Source: Pleurodeles waltl
Lineage: Eukaryota > Chordata > Amphibia > Caudata > Salamandridae
Direction of reading: 5' to 3'
Assembly (NCBI RefSeq): GCF_031143425.1
Contig: NC_090450.1
Location: 216,825,442 to 216,889,441 of the forward strand
DNA length: 64,000 nt
This document shows positions 32,242 to 43,900 of this stretch, piece by piece (position 1 is the first letter of the stretch; every line of letters begins with the position of its first letter). The position numbers and the translations under genes are program-made. The notes under the pieces were generated by a model. That model did no database searches. It saw only the letters and a list, made by a program, of their open reading frames with translations, and had not been told where the DNA came from.

Positions 32242-33611
32242 TCAGCCAAGGGTACAGACAAAGTCTCTGAGCTGTCTGTTGGGCATAGGGTTGGGGCGCA
32301 GATGGTACCGTCCACCCCTAACAAGTGATTCCTCCTGGACCACTCTCTCTCCCAGCGGGTGCCTCATGCTAGGCACGGCTGCCGGAGTCTTCTCTGTTTC
32401 GACTTCTTCATCCAGAGATTTGGCCATTGATTCGTCAACTTCTCCTTCCTCTCTAGACGTGCTCGACACTCCAGCTCTCCTGAAGTGTGTTATGTTTCTG
32501 GTAACTCTCTGCCTGCCTCTGGCTGCTGTTATCATGGCGCCTCTTACACTGATGACCTGCCAGGGTTCAGGCTCAAATGGAGCTTGGAATTTCCTTCCTG
32601 GCCGATGACTCTTCATCACCACCCGGTCCCCTTCCTGCAAGTCTCAGAACCGACCTCGCCTTTTTTCAGTGGCCTTTCAGTTTGTGCGCTCTCGGTGTCG
32701 CTGGTTGGCTTCGATGTCTAGTTCAGGTGATACCCAACGAGGGCCGGATGGAATGCTGTCTCGAGGCGGGACTTTGAACATCAGTGCAGCAGGTGCACAC
32801 CTTGTAGCGCTGTGAGGTGTTTGGCCATAAGCACTCAAAAACTGTTGCAGACATTGCTCACTGTCTTCTCTTTGTTCAACCCCTATTCTGAGGGCTCGGT
32901 TTAGAGTTCGCATGAACCTCTTGACATCCCCGTTAGCCTGTGGCCAATATGGCATGACCCTACGATGATTTATGGCCAGCTCCTCCAGGTAAGATCGAAA
33001 TTCCTGCCCATGGAATGGTGGCCCATTGTCTGTTCTGATCTCATCGTGAAGTCCAAACATGGTGAATGCCTTCTGGAGCACTGGCCGAACATTCTCAAAT
33101 GCCGTGGATGACACAACATCAACAATAGGGAATTTTGTGCAAGTGTCAATGAGGACAACGGTCAACCGCCCATCTGGGAAACTGCCAAAATCCATGATCA
33201 GCTTAGTCCATGGCTTCTGGCTCGCCGGTTCAGTGATGACTGGGCAACTGGGTGGATCTCCTGCTGTGATAACACACGAGTGACACTTCCCCACCAATTT
33301 GTCTACCTGACTGTCCATACCCGGGAACCACACCTTTGCTTGCAACCTTGCCTTCGTCTTCGTGGCACCTTGATGGCCCTGATGCGCTTACTCCACCACT
33401 CGAGCCAATAAACCCTGCGGTAGCACAATTCTCCTTCCTCGAAGGACCAGCCCTTGACCATCTGTCGATAACTCATCTCGCACCCTCCCTGCATGGCTAT
33501 CTTGCACTCATGATTGGCCACTTGTGTCTTCTCCAGGAAGTGCTTCCAGTTTCTGTGGTCCAACGCTTCCTTGACCTGGTCTATCACTATATGTTCCTTG
33601 GTAGCATTCAC
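32242..33611 (-). pseudogene. Gypsy integrase, catalytic Glu replaced
   Basis: Integrase joins the cDNA to the target. A zinc-binding region (ending KCHSCVITAG) is split by frameshifts at 33300-33611. The core (33345-32677) has MDFGSFPDG (first Asp) and IRTDNGPPFHG (second Asp). At the position 36 residues later, where a Glu is expected in the NG-x-x-E-R pattern, there is Lys (AAG, 32922-32920). A C-terminal segment with GDRVVMKSHRPGRKFQAPFE and a VTRNITHFRRA block (32640-32480) matches the usual tail and chromatin-proximal region. Besides the frameshifts, the Lys alone should abolish catalysis. Confidence 0.85.
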
Positions 33612-33727
33612 AATGTCTATTACACCAGGGCCTTGGGACAGGCTGATTGTACAATCATGTTGACAAACACTTCTGTGCTTTCCTCATCGTCCTCTTGAGA
33701 GTGATCTGTCATCATTGGAGACGGGTG

Positions 33728-34480
33728 TCAAGACAAGTAATCCGCAGGGTTATTCACTCCCGGTCGATAGGTAACAGTAAACCGGCAGGGTTGCAGGAGA
33801 ACGGTCCACCGCTCTATCCGTGGGAGCGCCAGACGGGGGCATCCTGTAAAGAGTGCAACTAAAGGCTTGTGATCCGTTACCACCTGAAACTCTTGCCCAT
33901 ACAGATACAGGTGGAAATGCTTGCACTCCCAACAAATCGCCAATGCTTCGCGCTCTATCTTAGCGTATCGTGTTTCAACGGATGACCATGCTCTTCTGGC
34001 GTACACAACCGGAACCCTCTGTGCGTCTGTGGGGGTTAAAGTAAGCCATTGTTGCCTTGTCCAGTAATGCTGTTTTGATGTTTGTGAACGCCTTGTCAGC
34101 CGCTGGGCTCCATTCCCACTGGTGCCCTCCTTTTGTGACCTGCCTGAGAGGCTCTGCCATTGTCACAAGTTGCGGAATGAACCTCCCACAATATGTTGCC
34201 ATACCCAAGAAACTTCTTACTTCAGTGGGGTTTTTGGGAACCGGTGCTTGACGAATGGCATCAGCTTTCCTCTGGTCTACATGTAGCCCCTCTTTTGAGA
34301 AGACATATCCAAAGAACTCTACCAACGTTTGGTAGAACGCGCATTTCTTTTTGTGGAGTGTTAGTCCGGCCTCCGCTAACCTCTGCAGAGTGGCCGTGAG
34401 ATGTCGATGATGATCCTCTCTGGTCTTGGAGTATATGAGGATGTCATCACTCAAATTGATCACTCCTGGTAACCCTGACA
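33728..34480 (-). pseudogene. Gypsy reverse transcriptase (partial) and RNase H (partial)
   Basis: Only the part from the catalytic DD box on is present (NLSDDILIYSKTREDHHRHL). It is followed by the thumb/connection wording FGYVFSKEGLHVDQRKADAI and RSFLGMATYCGRFIP. The fingers and motif A are deleted. The RNase H begins after a second gap: the segment carrying the first catalytic Asp is missing. KIEREALAICWECKHFHLYL and VVTDHKPLVALF remain, in another frame. Two internal deletions plus a frameshift make this non-functional. Confidence 0.82.
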
Positions 34481-34489
34481 GCGTCTCTC

Positions 34490-34935
34490 TTCTTGTTGAT
34501 TAAGGCCTACACATGAGCTTGCCAGTTTCCTTAGGCGTGCATAGAACATGTCCATTGACTCAACATCCGTTTGCTGCGCCTGCCGTAGTTTGAAGCGTTC
34601 AAAGTCTGAGTTTAACTGTGGATCAAAGTGTTTATTTAGAGAGCTTCCACTGCCGCATTGAAGTCTGATCTATCGCCAGTATCTGGGAGCGAATCAAATA
34701 ATTCTTGCAGCTCGTCTCCTCCCATAAGCAGCATGAGAGATCTGCGCACTGCCCCATCTGTCCCTCTTGTGGCGCAGAAATTGTTTTCTGAACGGTTTAA
34801 CCAAACGCGCCATATTGGCGCTGCAGTAGCCGGGTCAATCAGTTGGCTGAACGGGGGCAACGCAGTAACTGAGGAGTGAGCACTGGTGCCCGCCTACACG
34901 GGTACTTGGGGGTTTTCTTGTTGTGCGGCACTCAT
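34490..34935 (-). pseudogene. Gypsy gag fragment
   Basis: Gag proteins form the particle that packages the RNA. The ATG at 34935 gives MSAAQQENPQVPV, an early TAG, then in frame ALPPFSQLIDPATAAPIWRV, a LNRSENNFCATRGTDG segment and RSLMLLMGGDELQELFDSLP. A 2-nt insertion near 34640 shifts frame, after which NKHFDPQLNSDFERFKLRQA and FYARLRKLASSC continue. It stops at about 34490, where reverse transcriptase sequence begins abruptly. The nucleocapsid zinc knuckle and protease are not present. Confidence 0.75.
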
Positions 34936-35850
34936 TGTGTCTTTGGTTATGCAGAATCTTTCTGACAATGGTAATGTTCTTTAATTCCACATTGATTCCC
35001 TCATTGGGGTGTCATTTGCTGTTAAGCGTTAGTTCTCTGCCCTTCTGTGTTTTGCACGTTGTGAGGTATTTATGTGTCTTTTTACTGTGTTTTTTTTTTT
35101 TTCCACTGGGGCTCCCCTGGGCTTATATCTGCCTTGTATGTCTATGTATTGTCTTTGTCTTTCTTTTTTTTCACAATCCTTTTGGGGAAGGGGGGGCACT
35201 CACGCTCCAAACTGCTTGCATTCTGTACTTGTGTTGACTGATTTATTCTTATTATTATTTTTTGTTCTTGATCTTTAGGGGTTTCTCCTCTTTCTGTTTT
35301 TTTTTTTCTTTCACTTTTTTTCTTCTCTCTCTCTGGGGCTCCTGCCCCTCTCGCTCAGTACACTGCGCTCCTCTCTCCTGGGGAGCACAGCGCGAGCGCA
35401 CGTGGCTGCTGCCGCGCAGCGGGATATGCGGGTGTGTTCTGCCTCACAGCTGGTGATTTCTGCCTTGCGCCGCCCTCTCTACACGTGGTGTAGACGGGCC
35501 TGGGCCAAGTGCGTGGCGGATTCGGGCTCTGGCCGCACGGCCTCCCGTCTTGCTCTTTTTTTTTTCTTTCTTGAGGGCGCACACAACCCTGGGTACTTGG
35601 CCCGCTCGGGCAGGCAGCGACGCCAGTCTCCGTGCAGCTCGCACCGGAGGAGAGGCGAGCTCACCTTTCAAGGTGTGACACGCCGTTCCTTCCTTATTCA
35701 ATCTGACGCGCACCAGCCAAGTTCCTGGTCGCAGGATGCTGTTGATGCGGCACAGCGCCACTCAGCTCCTCGAGGTAACTTTTATTTTTATTTTATCTTT
35801 CTCTTCCGTGTCCGCATCAGCGTGTTTCCGTGAGGCGGGGTGTTTGAATA
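34936..35850 (-). other. Gypsy 5' leader
   Basis: Region between primer binding site and gag. It is pyrimidine-rich on + and has no coding frame that continues gag. Confidence 0.6.
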
Positions 35851-35865
35851 TCCGCCTCGTCGCCA
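35851..35865 (-). promoter_or_regulatory. Primer binding site of gypsy element
   Basis: One base after the LTR the minus strand reads TGGCGACGAGGCGGA. The first about 11 bases are complementary to the 3' end expected for a tRNA-Ser(GCT) with CCA. The tRNA identity is from memory and needs checking. Confidence 0.65.
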
Positions 35866-35866
35866 T

Positions 35867-36033
35867 TGTAGTGCATTTAGGCCGCACTGCGTTGGTTGTA
35901 ATAATGGATGCACCACACAGTTTATGTCTCCAGTGGGGGACTGCGTCAGCGCAGCCCATCTTTATTTTATAACCTCTGCCCGGATGCGCAGAACAGGATA
36001 CAGTGTAGGAGAGAGCCCGGATGGCTCTCTACA
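35867..36033 (-). repeat. 5' LTR of gypsy element
   Basis: 167 bp, same ends as the 3' LTR. It lacks 13 bp (a GTTCTGCGCTCCG block) present in the other LTR. Confidence 0.92.
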
Positions 36034-36038
36034 GATGC

Positions 36039-36952
36039 CAGTACGCCACAGCTGGGGAGCAGAAAATGTTCTAGGAACAAGTTTGGGAAAAGGGGGGATC
36101 CAGGGATCTGGCGACCAGGACAGAGAACGATAGAGGGGATTTGAAAAGCTAGTAAAAAGCAAGGCCCAGCTTTGAAACCAAAAGCAGCCTTGGAAAAAAT
36201 ACTCAAACCAGCCCTGCAGCCTTCACCTCCTCTCGCACTCTTCCTCTTTCGATCCATCCTTTATCTCTCTCTGTCCTTCCCTCCTCCCTCTCTGATGAAG
36301 GTCTCTCTGCCTTATGACTCTCTCTCTCGAAGCCTCCCTGTGCCTGCTGCAATTAACGTTGGGGAGCTGAGAAAAGTGGCACCATGTAGAGCTATGGGCT
36401 TTCAAAACTGGCCTTGAAGGGCTCCAGCCCATCGGGAAGTGCCCAATGAAATAAAAGGTCTGGCTGACCATGGCAATAAGCTTAGTGCGTGCTTGGACTT
36501 ACTCTCCCTTAAAAAGTAATAAACACAGTGCATATTTGACTGGTACCACCTCGGTCTTAATCCTGTTGCTTAAATTATTAAATGATGTTGTGATGCAAAC
36601 CGGACACATGCTCTTCTCCATTGCGAGCAACCGGAAAGTACTGTGATCACTCAACAACAGTGCAGAGGAATTGGAAGTAAGGGTGCTGGGTGTGCTGCAG
36701 CACCTCTAAAATAACACTCATGGACTTCCCATGGTGAATGAGAAAAAAAGATTAATTTACATTTTGTTTTAATCTTATCACATTTACTGTGTGTTCCTTT
36801 AAATACAGACATCAAATGTCCGTCTGTGTCTTCCAGCAAACTGCTACTTATTCTTTTAACAGGGAGATTGCTGGTTACTTTCTTTGACCACAAAATGAGA
36901 GGACCTTGTAAAGTGAAGTATGTGAACATGGTGCTGGTGTGTCAGGAATTGC
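36039..36952. other. Intergenic stretch with no gene
   Basis: Non-coding DNA with CT-rich segments (36220-36300). No boundary or gene recognised. Confidence 0.4.
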
Positions 36953-39807
36953 TGTTGGATGTAATTTCTTTCGAACACTCAGCTTTATTTAAATACCTAT
37001 TTTTAGAAATGGGGTTCTTGGTTGGCAGTCAGGTTACCCTCTGTCCAAGCAAGAACCCTCACTCTAGTCAGGGTAAGTCACACACAATCCAAATTATCCT
37101 GTGCCCACCCTCTGGTAGCTTGGCACGAGCAGTCAGGCTTAACTTAGAAGGCAATGTGTAAAGTATTTGTGCAATAAATCATACAATAACACCATATAGC
37201 ACCAAACAAATACACCACACAGTGTTTAGAAAAATATAGAATATTTATCTGGATATTTGTAGATCAACACAATAAAAGATGCAATAAGAATTTGTAGAAA
37301 TATTACTGAAAGTGATATAAAGGGGGTCATTCTGACGCCACCGACCACGGGAGCACCACCAACAGGCTGGCGGTGCTCCAACGAGCATTCTGACCGCGGT
37401 GGTTCAGCCGCGGTCAGAAGCGGAAAGTCAGCGGTCTCCCGCTGACTTTCCGCTGCTCGTTTGAATCCTCCATGGCTGCGGAGCGCGCTCCGCAGCCATG
37501 AGGATTCTGACCCCCCCTACCGCCATCCTGTTCATGGCGGGAAAGCCGCCATGAACAGGATGGCGGTAGGGGGGGTCGCGGGGCCCCTGGGGGCCCCTGC
37601 CGTGCCCATGCCAATGGCATGGGCACGGCAGGGGCCCCCGTAAGAGGGCCCCGCAAAGTATTTCAGTGTCTGCCTTGCAGACACTGAAATACGCGATGGG
37701 TGCCACTGCACCCGTCGCACCTTCCCACTCCGCCGGCTCGATTACGAGCCGGCATCCTCGTGGGAAGGGAGTTTTTCCCTGGGCTGGCGGGCGGTCTTTT
37801 GGAGACCGCCCGCCAGCCCAGGGAAAAACTCATAATACCCTCCGCGGTCTTCTGACCGCGGAGCGGTATAATGGGGGCGGAATTCTGGCGGGCGGCCTCC
37901 GCCGCCCGCCAGAATCAGAATCACCCCCAAAGTGTCTTAAGTCTTTAAAAAGCAAACAAAGTCCCTCTCAAGCACAAAGTACCTGGTTTGGAGTGGAAAA
38001 TCTCCGCAGAGGGCCGCAGAGGAGGAGATGCGTGGAAAAATGGTGTGTGCGTTGGTTTCTCCCCTTCACACACAGACTTGCGTCGTTATTTTTCACGCGG
38101 GGAGATGTGCGTCGTTCTGCGGGAAGAAAAATGGTGTATGCGTCGGTTTTGCCCCTTCACACACGGACTTGCGTTGTTATTTTTCACTCAGGGAAGACGT
38201 GCGTCGTTTTCCGGCACGCGGGCCGACTCCTTCCATGGTTCGCAGGATTACCAGATGTCCCAGGGTCTGTGCGTGGATTCCTCGGCTTGTTATCCGGCTG
38301 CGCATCGTTCTGGGAGGCTGTGCGTGGAATTTTCTTTCTCACGGCAGGCGTCGCGTCGATTTCCTCTCTGGAAGTCGTGCGGCGTTGTCCATGTGAGGCC
38401 GTGAGTCAAAGTTCCGGTCGCACTGTAGGTGTCGTGTCGAGCGGCGTCTTCCTGGATCGGCGTGCAGCGATTTTCTCACTGCGGAGCAAGCTGTGCGTCA
38501 AATGTTTCGCGCATGAGGAGTGCAAATGAAAAAGAGAAGTATTTTTGGTTCTGAGACTTCAGGGAACAGGAGGCAAGCTCTATCCATGCCCTTGGAGAGC
38601 ACTTTTGCAGCCAGACAAGAGTTCAGCAAGGCAGCAGGCCAAAAGCAAGGCAGCAGTCCTTTGTAGAAAGCAGACAGGTGAGTCCTTTGAGCAGCCAGGC
38701 AGTTTGTCTTGGCAGGTTGCAGGTTCTGGTTCAGGTTTCTTCTCCAGCAAGTGTCTGTGGTGGTAGGGCAGAGGCCCTGTTTTATACCCAAATGTGCCTT
38801 TGAAGTGTGGGAGACTTCAAAGAGTTGCTTAGAAGTGTACCAGGTCCCCTTTCAGTTAAATCCTGTCTGCCAGGGTCCCAGTAGGGGGTGTGGCAGTCCT
38901 TTGTGTGAGAGCAGGCCCTCCACCCTCCCAGCCCAGGAAGACCCATTCAAAATGCAGATGTATGCAAGTGAGGCTGAGTACCCTGTGTTTGGGGTGTGTC
39001 TGAGTGAATGCACAAGGAGCTGTCAACTAAACCTAACCAGATGTGGATTGTAAGGCACAGAAAGATTTAAGTGCAAAGAAATGCTCACTTTCTAAAGTGG
39101 CATTTCTAGAATAGTAATATTAAATCCGACTTCACCAGTCAGCAGGATTTTGTATTACCATTCTGGCCATACTAAATATGACCTTCCTGCTCCTTTCAGA
39201 TCAGTAGATGCCACTTCAACAATGTATGAGGACAGCCCCAATGTTAGCTTATGAAGGGAGCAGGCCTCACAGTAGTGTAAAAACGAATTTAGGAGTTTTA
39301 CACTACCAGGACATATAAACTACACAGGTACATGTCCTGCCTTTTACCCACACAGCACCCTGCTCTAGGGGTTACCTAGGGCACACATTAGGGGTGACTT
39401 ATATGTAGAAAAAAGGGGAGTTTTAGGCTTGGCAAGTACTTTTAAATGCCAAGTCGAAGTGGCAGTGAAACTTCACACACAGGCTTTGCAATGGCAGGCC
39501 TGAGACAAGGTTAAGGGGCTACTTAAGTGGGTGGCACAACCAGTGCTGCAGGCCCACTAGTAGCATTTAATCTACAGCCCTAGGCACATACAGTGCACAT
39601 TACTAGGGACTTATAGGTACATTAAATAGTCAAATTGGGTATGATCCAATGTTACCATGTTTAAAGGGAGAGAGCATATGCACTTTAGCACTGGTTAGCA
39701 GTGGTAAAGTGCGCAGAGTCTAAAAACCAGCAAAAATGAGGTCAGAAAAAGAGAAGGAGGAAGGCAAAAAGTCTGGGGATAACCCTGCAGAAGGGCCATT
39801 TCCAACA
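36953..39807 (-). repeat. Long LTR-like repeat, family C, antisense
   Basis: It is bounded by TGTTGGA (36953) and TCCAACA (39801-39807), the short inverted ends typical of LTRs. Without the palindrome MITE at 37322-37928 it is about 2.25 kb and has no coding capacity. A partial sense copy lies at about 49762-50201 (same GACTCTG-GCACTTTACCACTGCTAACCAGT start). I infer a solo LTR. Flanking bases do not show a matching 5-bp duplication, so the exact ends are uncertain. Confidence 0.6.
37322..37928. mobile_element. Serial-palindrome MITE, family P1, copy 2, inverted
   Basis: 607 bp, ends GGGGGTCATTCTGAC and TCAGAATCACCCCC, with AAA on both sides (37319-37321 and 37929-37931). The order of palindromes is that of 3122-3751 in reverse. 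Several arms have changed relative to copy 1, yet remain perfectly paired: 37419-37454, 37471-37500, about 37590-37640 and 37770-37831. It is inserted in the LTR-like repeat. Confidence 0.9.
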
Positions 39808-40994
39808 CCTATGAATGAATTGTGAAATATTTCAAAATATATGTCAGAAGTGTGATGGAAAGAAAGATTGTGTTGGGACCAAAATGAATCAAGACAATTC
39901 ACTTGGTGATGTGTAAATGACTAATGTTCACTGAAGCGTGATTTCCACACATTATGGTAAAACTGTATGTCAAAATAAGTGGCCATTACAATAGAAAATG
40001 TGCTGCCTGTAAATGACAGTGTGCTACCGCGCATTGCTTTAGTAAAATATTTGTGGCAGTGTGCTCCAAATGCACCACCAGCTCTGTTACACACCCTCAC
40101 CACTTTCTTGCCAAATGTGAGTTACTAACTATTCTGTGTGTGACGCTTGGATTTTTCACAATTTCTATGTGTTTAATGATGTAACATTGACAGTACTCCC
40201 CACTCTAGCACCACTGTAACAGTGGCAAATGCATCTTCGTCCTCAACTTTCATTTATTTATAGGGTATCAAGACGTGGATTTGTTTTTCTTCTCTCTCTT
40301 CTGATTATTCCGAGATCTTTTTGGATATATTCCCCATATCTAGGAAATCCTGTCAGTGAATACTACATTAAAAATTTGTAGTGATGAATGCTAGAACTCC
40401 ATGGAAACCTCTGCTTTACATCCCTGCTTCCTCTTTGATACGCCTTCTGTTAATAATTTCCTCACCTGGTCATTTATTGATTTGGTGCCCAGCATTACTA
40501 GGAATAATTTGTCTTGCCCAGTATAAGATTTTATCTTGCAACTTCATTTTGGGGTTTATAGGTCTGATGTTTAGCTATGAATATTAGCTAAATAGAGGCA
40601 GATGTACAATGAGTTGTAAGCTCAAAGACCATGTGATTCACAAAAATCCGGGGTCTGTATCCTTAAAAGCCCTTTTTCTAATCCACTAATCCTATTTTGC
40701 AATTCAGAACGGTACTTTTGATTGAAAAGTGTGACTTCCAACCTCTACCGAATCACAATTTTAAGGTATTCCTTCAAATCTGCAATTGGGTTGTAACCAC
40801 AATTCTGGTCAGTAACTACCGCCCAGTTACTGACACAAGTTAGGCTGGTAACTGATTCATAAAGGAACAGGGTTCATTCGGACACCTTCCCCTTAAAGAT
40901 CACAATAGCAACTTCAGGAGGAGGTGGCAGTTTTTAAGTGCAATGACAAGGATAGTGATTTGCTGTCCCTTGCAGCCCTATATCCCTGTGATTG
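39808..40994. other. Intergenic stretch with no gene
   Basis: AT-rich DNA. No coding frame or repeat boundary that I can support. Confidence 0.4.
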
Positions 40995-43900
40995 TAGAAG
41001 TGGGGTTTTGAGCACACTGCCTCATATCCCAGCACAGTTCGCCCCTTGGCATCCTGGTAAATGCAGTTTACAATTAGTGCTGATATCAAAATTTGCTGTA
41101 GTTTTCACCAAAGTTGGTGCAGCCATTGCTGTATATCTCTAGACATGTGTTTCTGAGTTTAACCCTTCATCTGTGGAGAGCAGAAGTAGTAGATAGCAAA
41201 GAAAATTCATCTTGAGTTGCTCGACATGCTGCCACTTTCCTTTCAGGTCACAGTAACCCTCACAGCCACACAGGTGCATCTCCAAAGCTCTTCTGCTTTC
41301 TGGCTCATTGGAGCCTTTTAAACAGAACTGGGGTTGAGAGCACACTTCCTCATATTTCAGCACATTTCACTCTCTTGCGTCCTGGTTCATCCAATTAACA
41401 ATTAGTTCTTAATTCAAAATTAGCTACGGTTTTTCACCATCGGTTGGTGCAGACTTTGCAGTATATCTCTAGACACACATTTCTGGGCCTAGCCCTTCAT
41501 CAGGCGACAGCAGAAGTGTTAGAGAGCAAATGAAATTCATCTGGGGTTGCTGGAAATGCTGCCAAATTCCTCTCAGGTCAAGGTACCACTCACAGGCACA
41601 CAGGTGAATCTCTAACGCTCTTCTGCTTTCTGGCTCATGGGATCCTTTTAATCAGAACCGGGGTTGGGAGCATAGTGCCTTACATCCCAGCACAGTTCGC
41701 CACTTTGAATTCTGGTAAATACAATTCACAATTAGTGCTTACTTCAAAATTAGCTGTAGTGTTTAACCAAACATTAATTCAGACACTGCTTTATATCTTT
41801 AGACTTGTTTCTGGGTTTAACCCCTCACCAGTAGAGAGCTGAAGTGGTAGAAAGCAAAGAAAATTCATGTGGGGTTATTGGAAATGCTGCCAAATTTCTC
41901 TCAGGTCACAGTATCATGCACAGGCACACAGGTGCTTCTCCAAAGCTCTTCAGCTTGGTGGCTCACTGGAGCCTTTGAAACAGAAGTGGGGTTGGGAACA
42001 AACTGGCTCACATTCCAGAATAGATCGACCCTTTGCATCCTGGTAAATGCAGTTCACAATTAGTGTTTACGTCAAAATTAGCTGTAATTTTTTGCCAAAG
42101 CTGGTGCAGACAATGCTATATATTTCTAGACAAGTGTTTCTGGATTTAGCCCTTCGACAGTAGAGAGCAAAAGTAGTAGACCGTAAAGAAAATTCATCTG
42201 GAGTTGCTTGCAGACCTGCCATATTCCTATCAGGTCACAGCACCGAGCACATTTGCATTCCCAAAAATCGTCAGATTGCTGGCTCAAGGGAGCCTTTTAA
42301 TCAGAAGGAAGGTTGGGAGCCCACTGCCTCACATCCCAGCACAGATTGCCACTTTGCATCCTGATAAATGCAGTTCACAATTACTAGTACTTACCTCAGA
42401 ATTAGCTGTAGTTTTTCACCAAAGTTGCTGGAGACATCGCAGTATATCTCTAGATATGTGTTTCTGGGTTAAACCCTTCATCAGGAGAGAGCAGAAGTAG
42501 AAGAGAGAAAAGAAGATTTATCTGGGTTGCTAGAAATGCTGCCAAATTCCTCTCAGGTCAAGGTACCACTCACAGGCCCAAAGGTGCATCTCCAAAATCT
42601 CAACAACTTGCTGTCTCACGGAGCTGTTCTAACAGAAGAGAAGTTGGGAGCACACTACCTCACATTCCAGCAAACGTCATCCCTTTGCATCCTGGTAAAT
42701 GAAGTTATAAATTATTGTGGGGTATTGGAAATGCTGCTAAATTCCTCTCTGGTCAGAGTATCACTCACAGGCACACAGATGCACCTCCAAAGCTCATCTG
42801 CTTTCTGAATCATGGGAGCCTTTTAAACAGAACCCAGCTTGGGAGCACACTGTCTCACATTCCAGCACAGTTCACCCCTTTGCATCCTGGATAAATGCAT
42901 GTCGTAATAAGTGCTTACTTCAAAATAAGCTGTAGTTTTTTGCAAAACGTTGGTGAAGATATTGCTGTATATCTCTAGACATGTGTTTCTGGGTTTAGCA
43001 CTTCATCAGTAGAGGGCAGAAGTGGTAGAGAGCAAAGAATATTTATCTGGCGTTGCTGGAAATGCTTTCAAATTCCTCTCAGCTCACAGTACCACTCACA
43101 GTCAAACAGGTGCATTTCTAAAGCTTGTTAGCTTGCTGACTCAGGAAAGCCTTTTAAACAGAAGTGGATTGGGAGCATACCGCCTCACTTCCAAGAAGAG
43201 TTGCCCCTTTGATTCCTGGTAAATACAGTTCACAATAAGTGCTTACTTCAAAGTTACCGGTGGTTTTTCACCAAAGTTGGTGCAAACATTGCTGTATATT
43301 TCTAGACAAGTTATTCTGGGTTTAGTCATCATCAGTAGAGAGCAGAAGCAGTAGAGAGCAAGGAAAATTAATCTGAGGTTTGTGGAAATGATGCCAACTT
43401 CCTTTCAGGTGACAGGACCACTCACAGCCACATAGGTGCATCTCCAAAGCTCATCAGCTTGCTGGTTTAAGGGAGCCTTTCAAACAGAAGGGAGGTAGGG
43501 ACCACACTCCCTCACATCGCAACACAGTTCACCCCTTTGCATCCTGGTAAATGCAGTTCACAATTATTGCTTACTTCAAAATTAGTTGTAGTTTTTTAGC
43601 AAACATTGGTGCAGACACTGCTGTATGTGTTTGTCTGTGTTTCTGGGTTTAGGCCTTCATCAGTAGAGAGCAGAAGGGGTAGAGAGTAAAGAAAGTTTAT
43701 CTGGGCTTGCTGGAAATGCTGCCAAACTCCACTCAGGTCACAGTACCACTCACAGGCATAAAGGTGCATCTCCAAAGCTCTTCAGTTTCCTGACTCAGGA
43801 GAGCCTTTGAAACAAAGGCCGGGTTGGGAGCACACTGCTTTACATTCCAGCAGTGTTTGTCCCTTTGCATCGTGGAAAATGCAGTTCACAATTAGTTCTC

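Larger units (their letters stand above)
31841..36033 (-). mobile_element. Ty3/gypsy LTR retrotransposon, antisense, with target duplication
   Basis: Two matching LTRs (31841-32020 and 35867-36033) bound a 4193-bp element. GATGC occurs at 31836-31840 and 36034-36038, a perfect 5-bp target duplication. The minus-strand order is primer binding site, gag, partial reverse transcriptase and RNase H, integrase, polypurine tract. The domain order RT-RH-IN fits Ty3/gypsy. The element is shortened: protease and the N-terminal part of RT are gone, and several frames are broken. LTRs differ by about 9 substitutions in some 166 aligned bases plus a 13-bp indel, so insertion is not very recent. Confidence 0.93.

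Noticed and set aside
35072..35280. Hydrophobic small protein frames
   Set aside because: They lie in the T-rich leader of the antisense gypsy element and reflect T-rich codons.
37666..38529. 287-codon frame on +
   Set aside because: It starts in the palindrome MITE and crosses into the LTR-like repeat, so it spans an insertion boundary.
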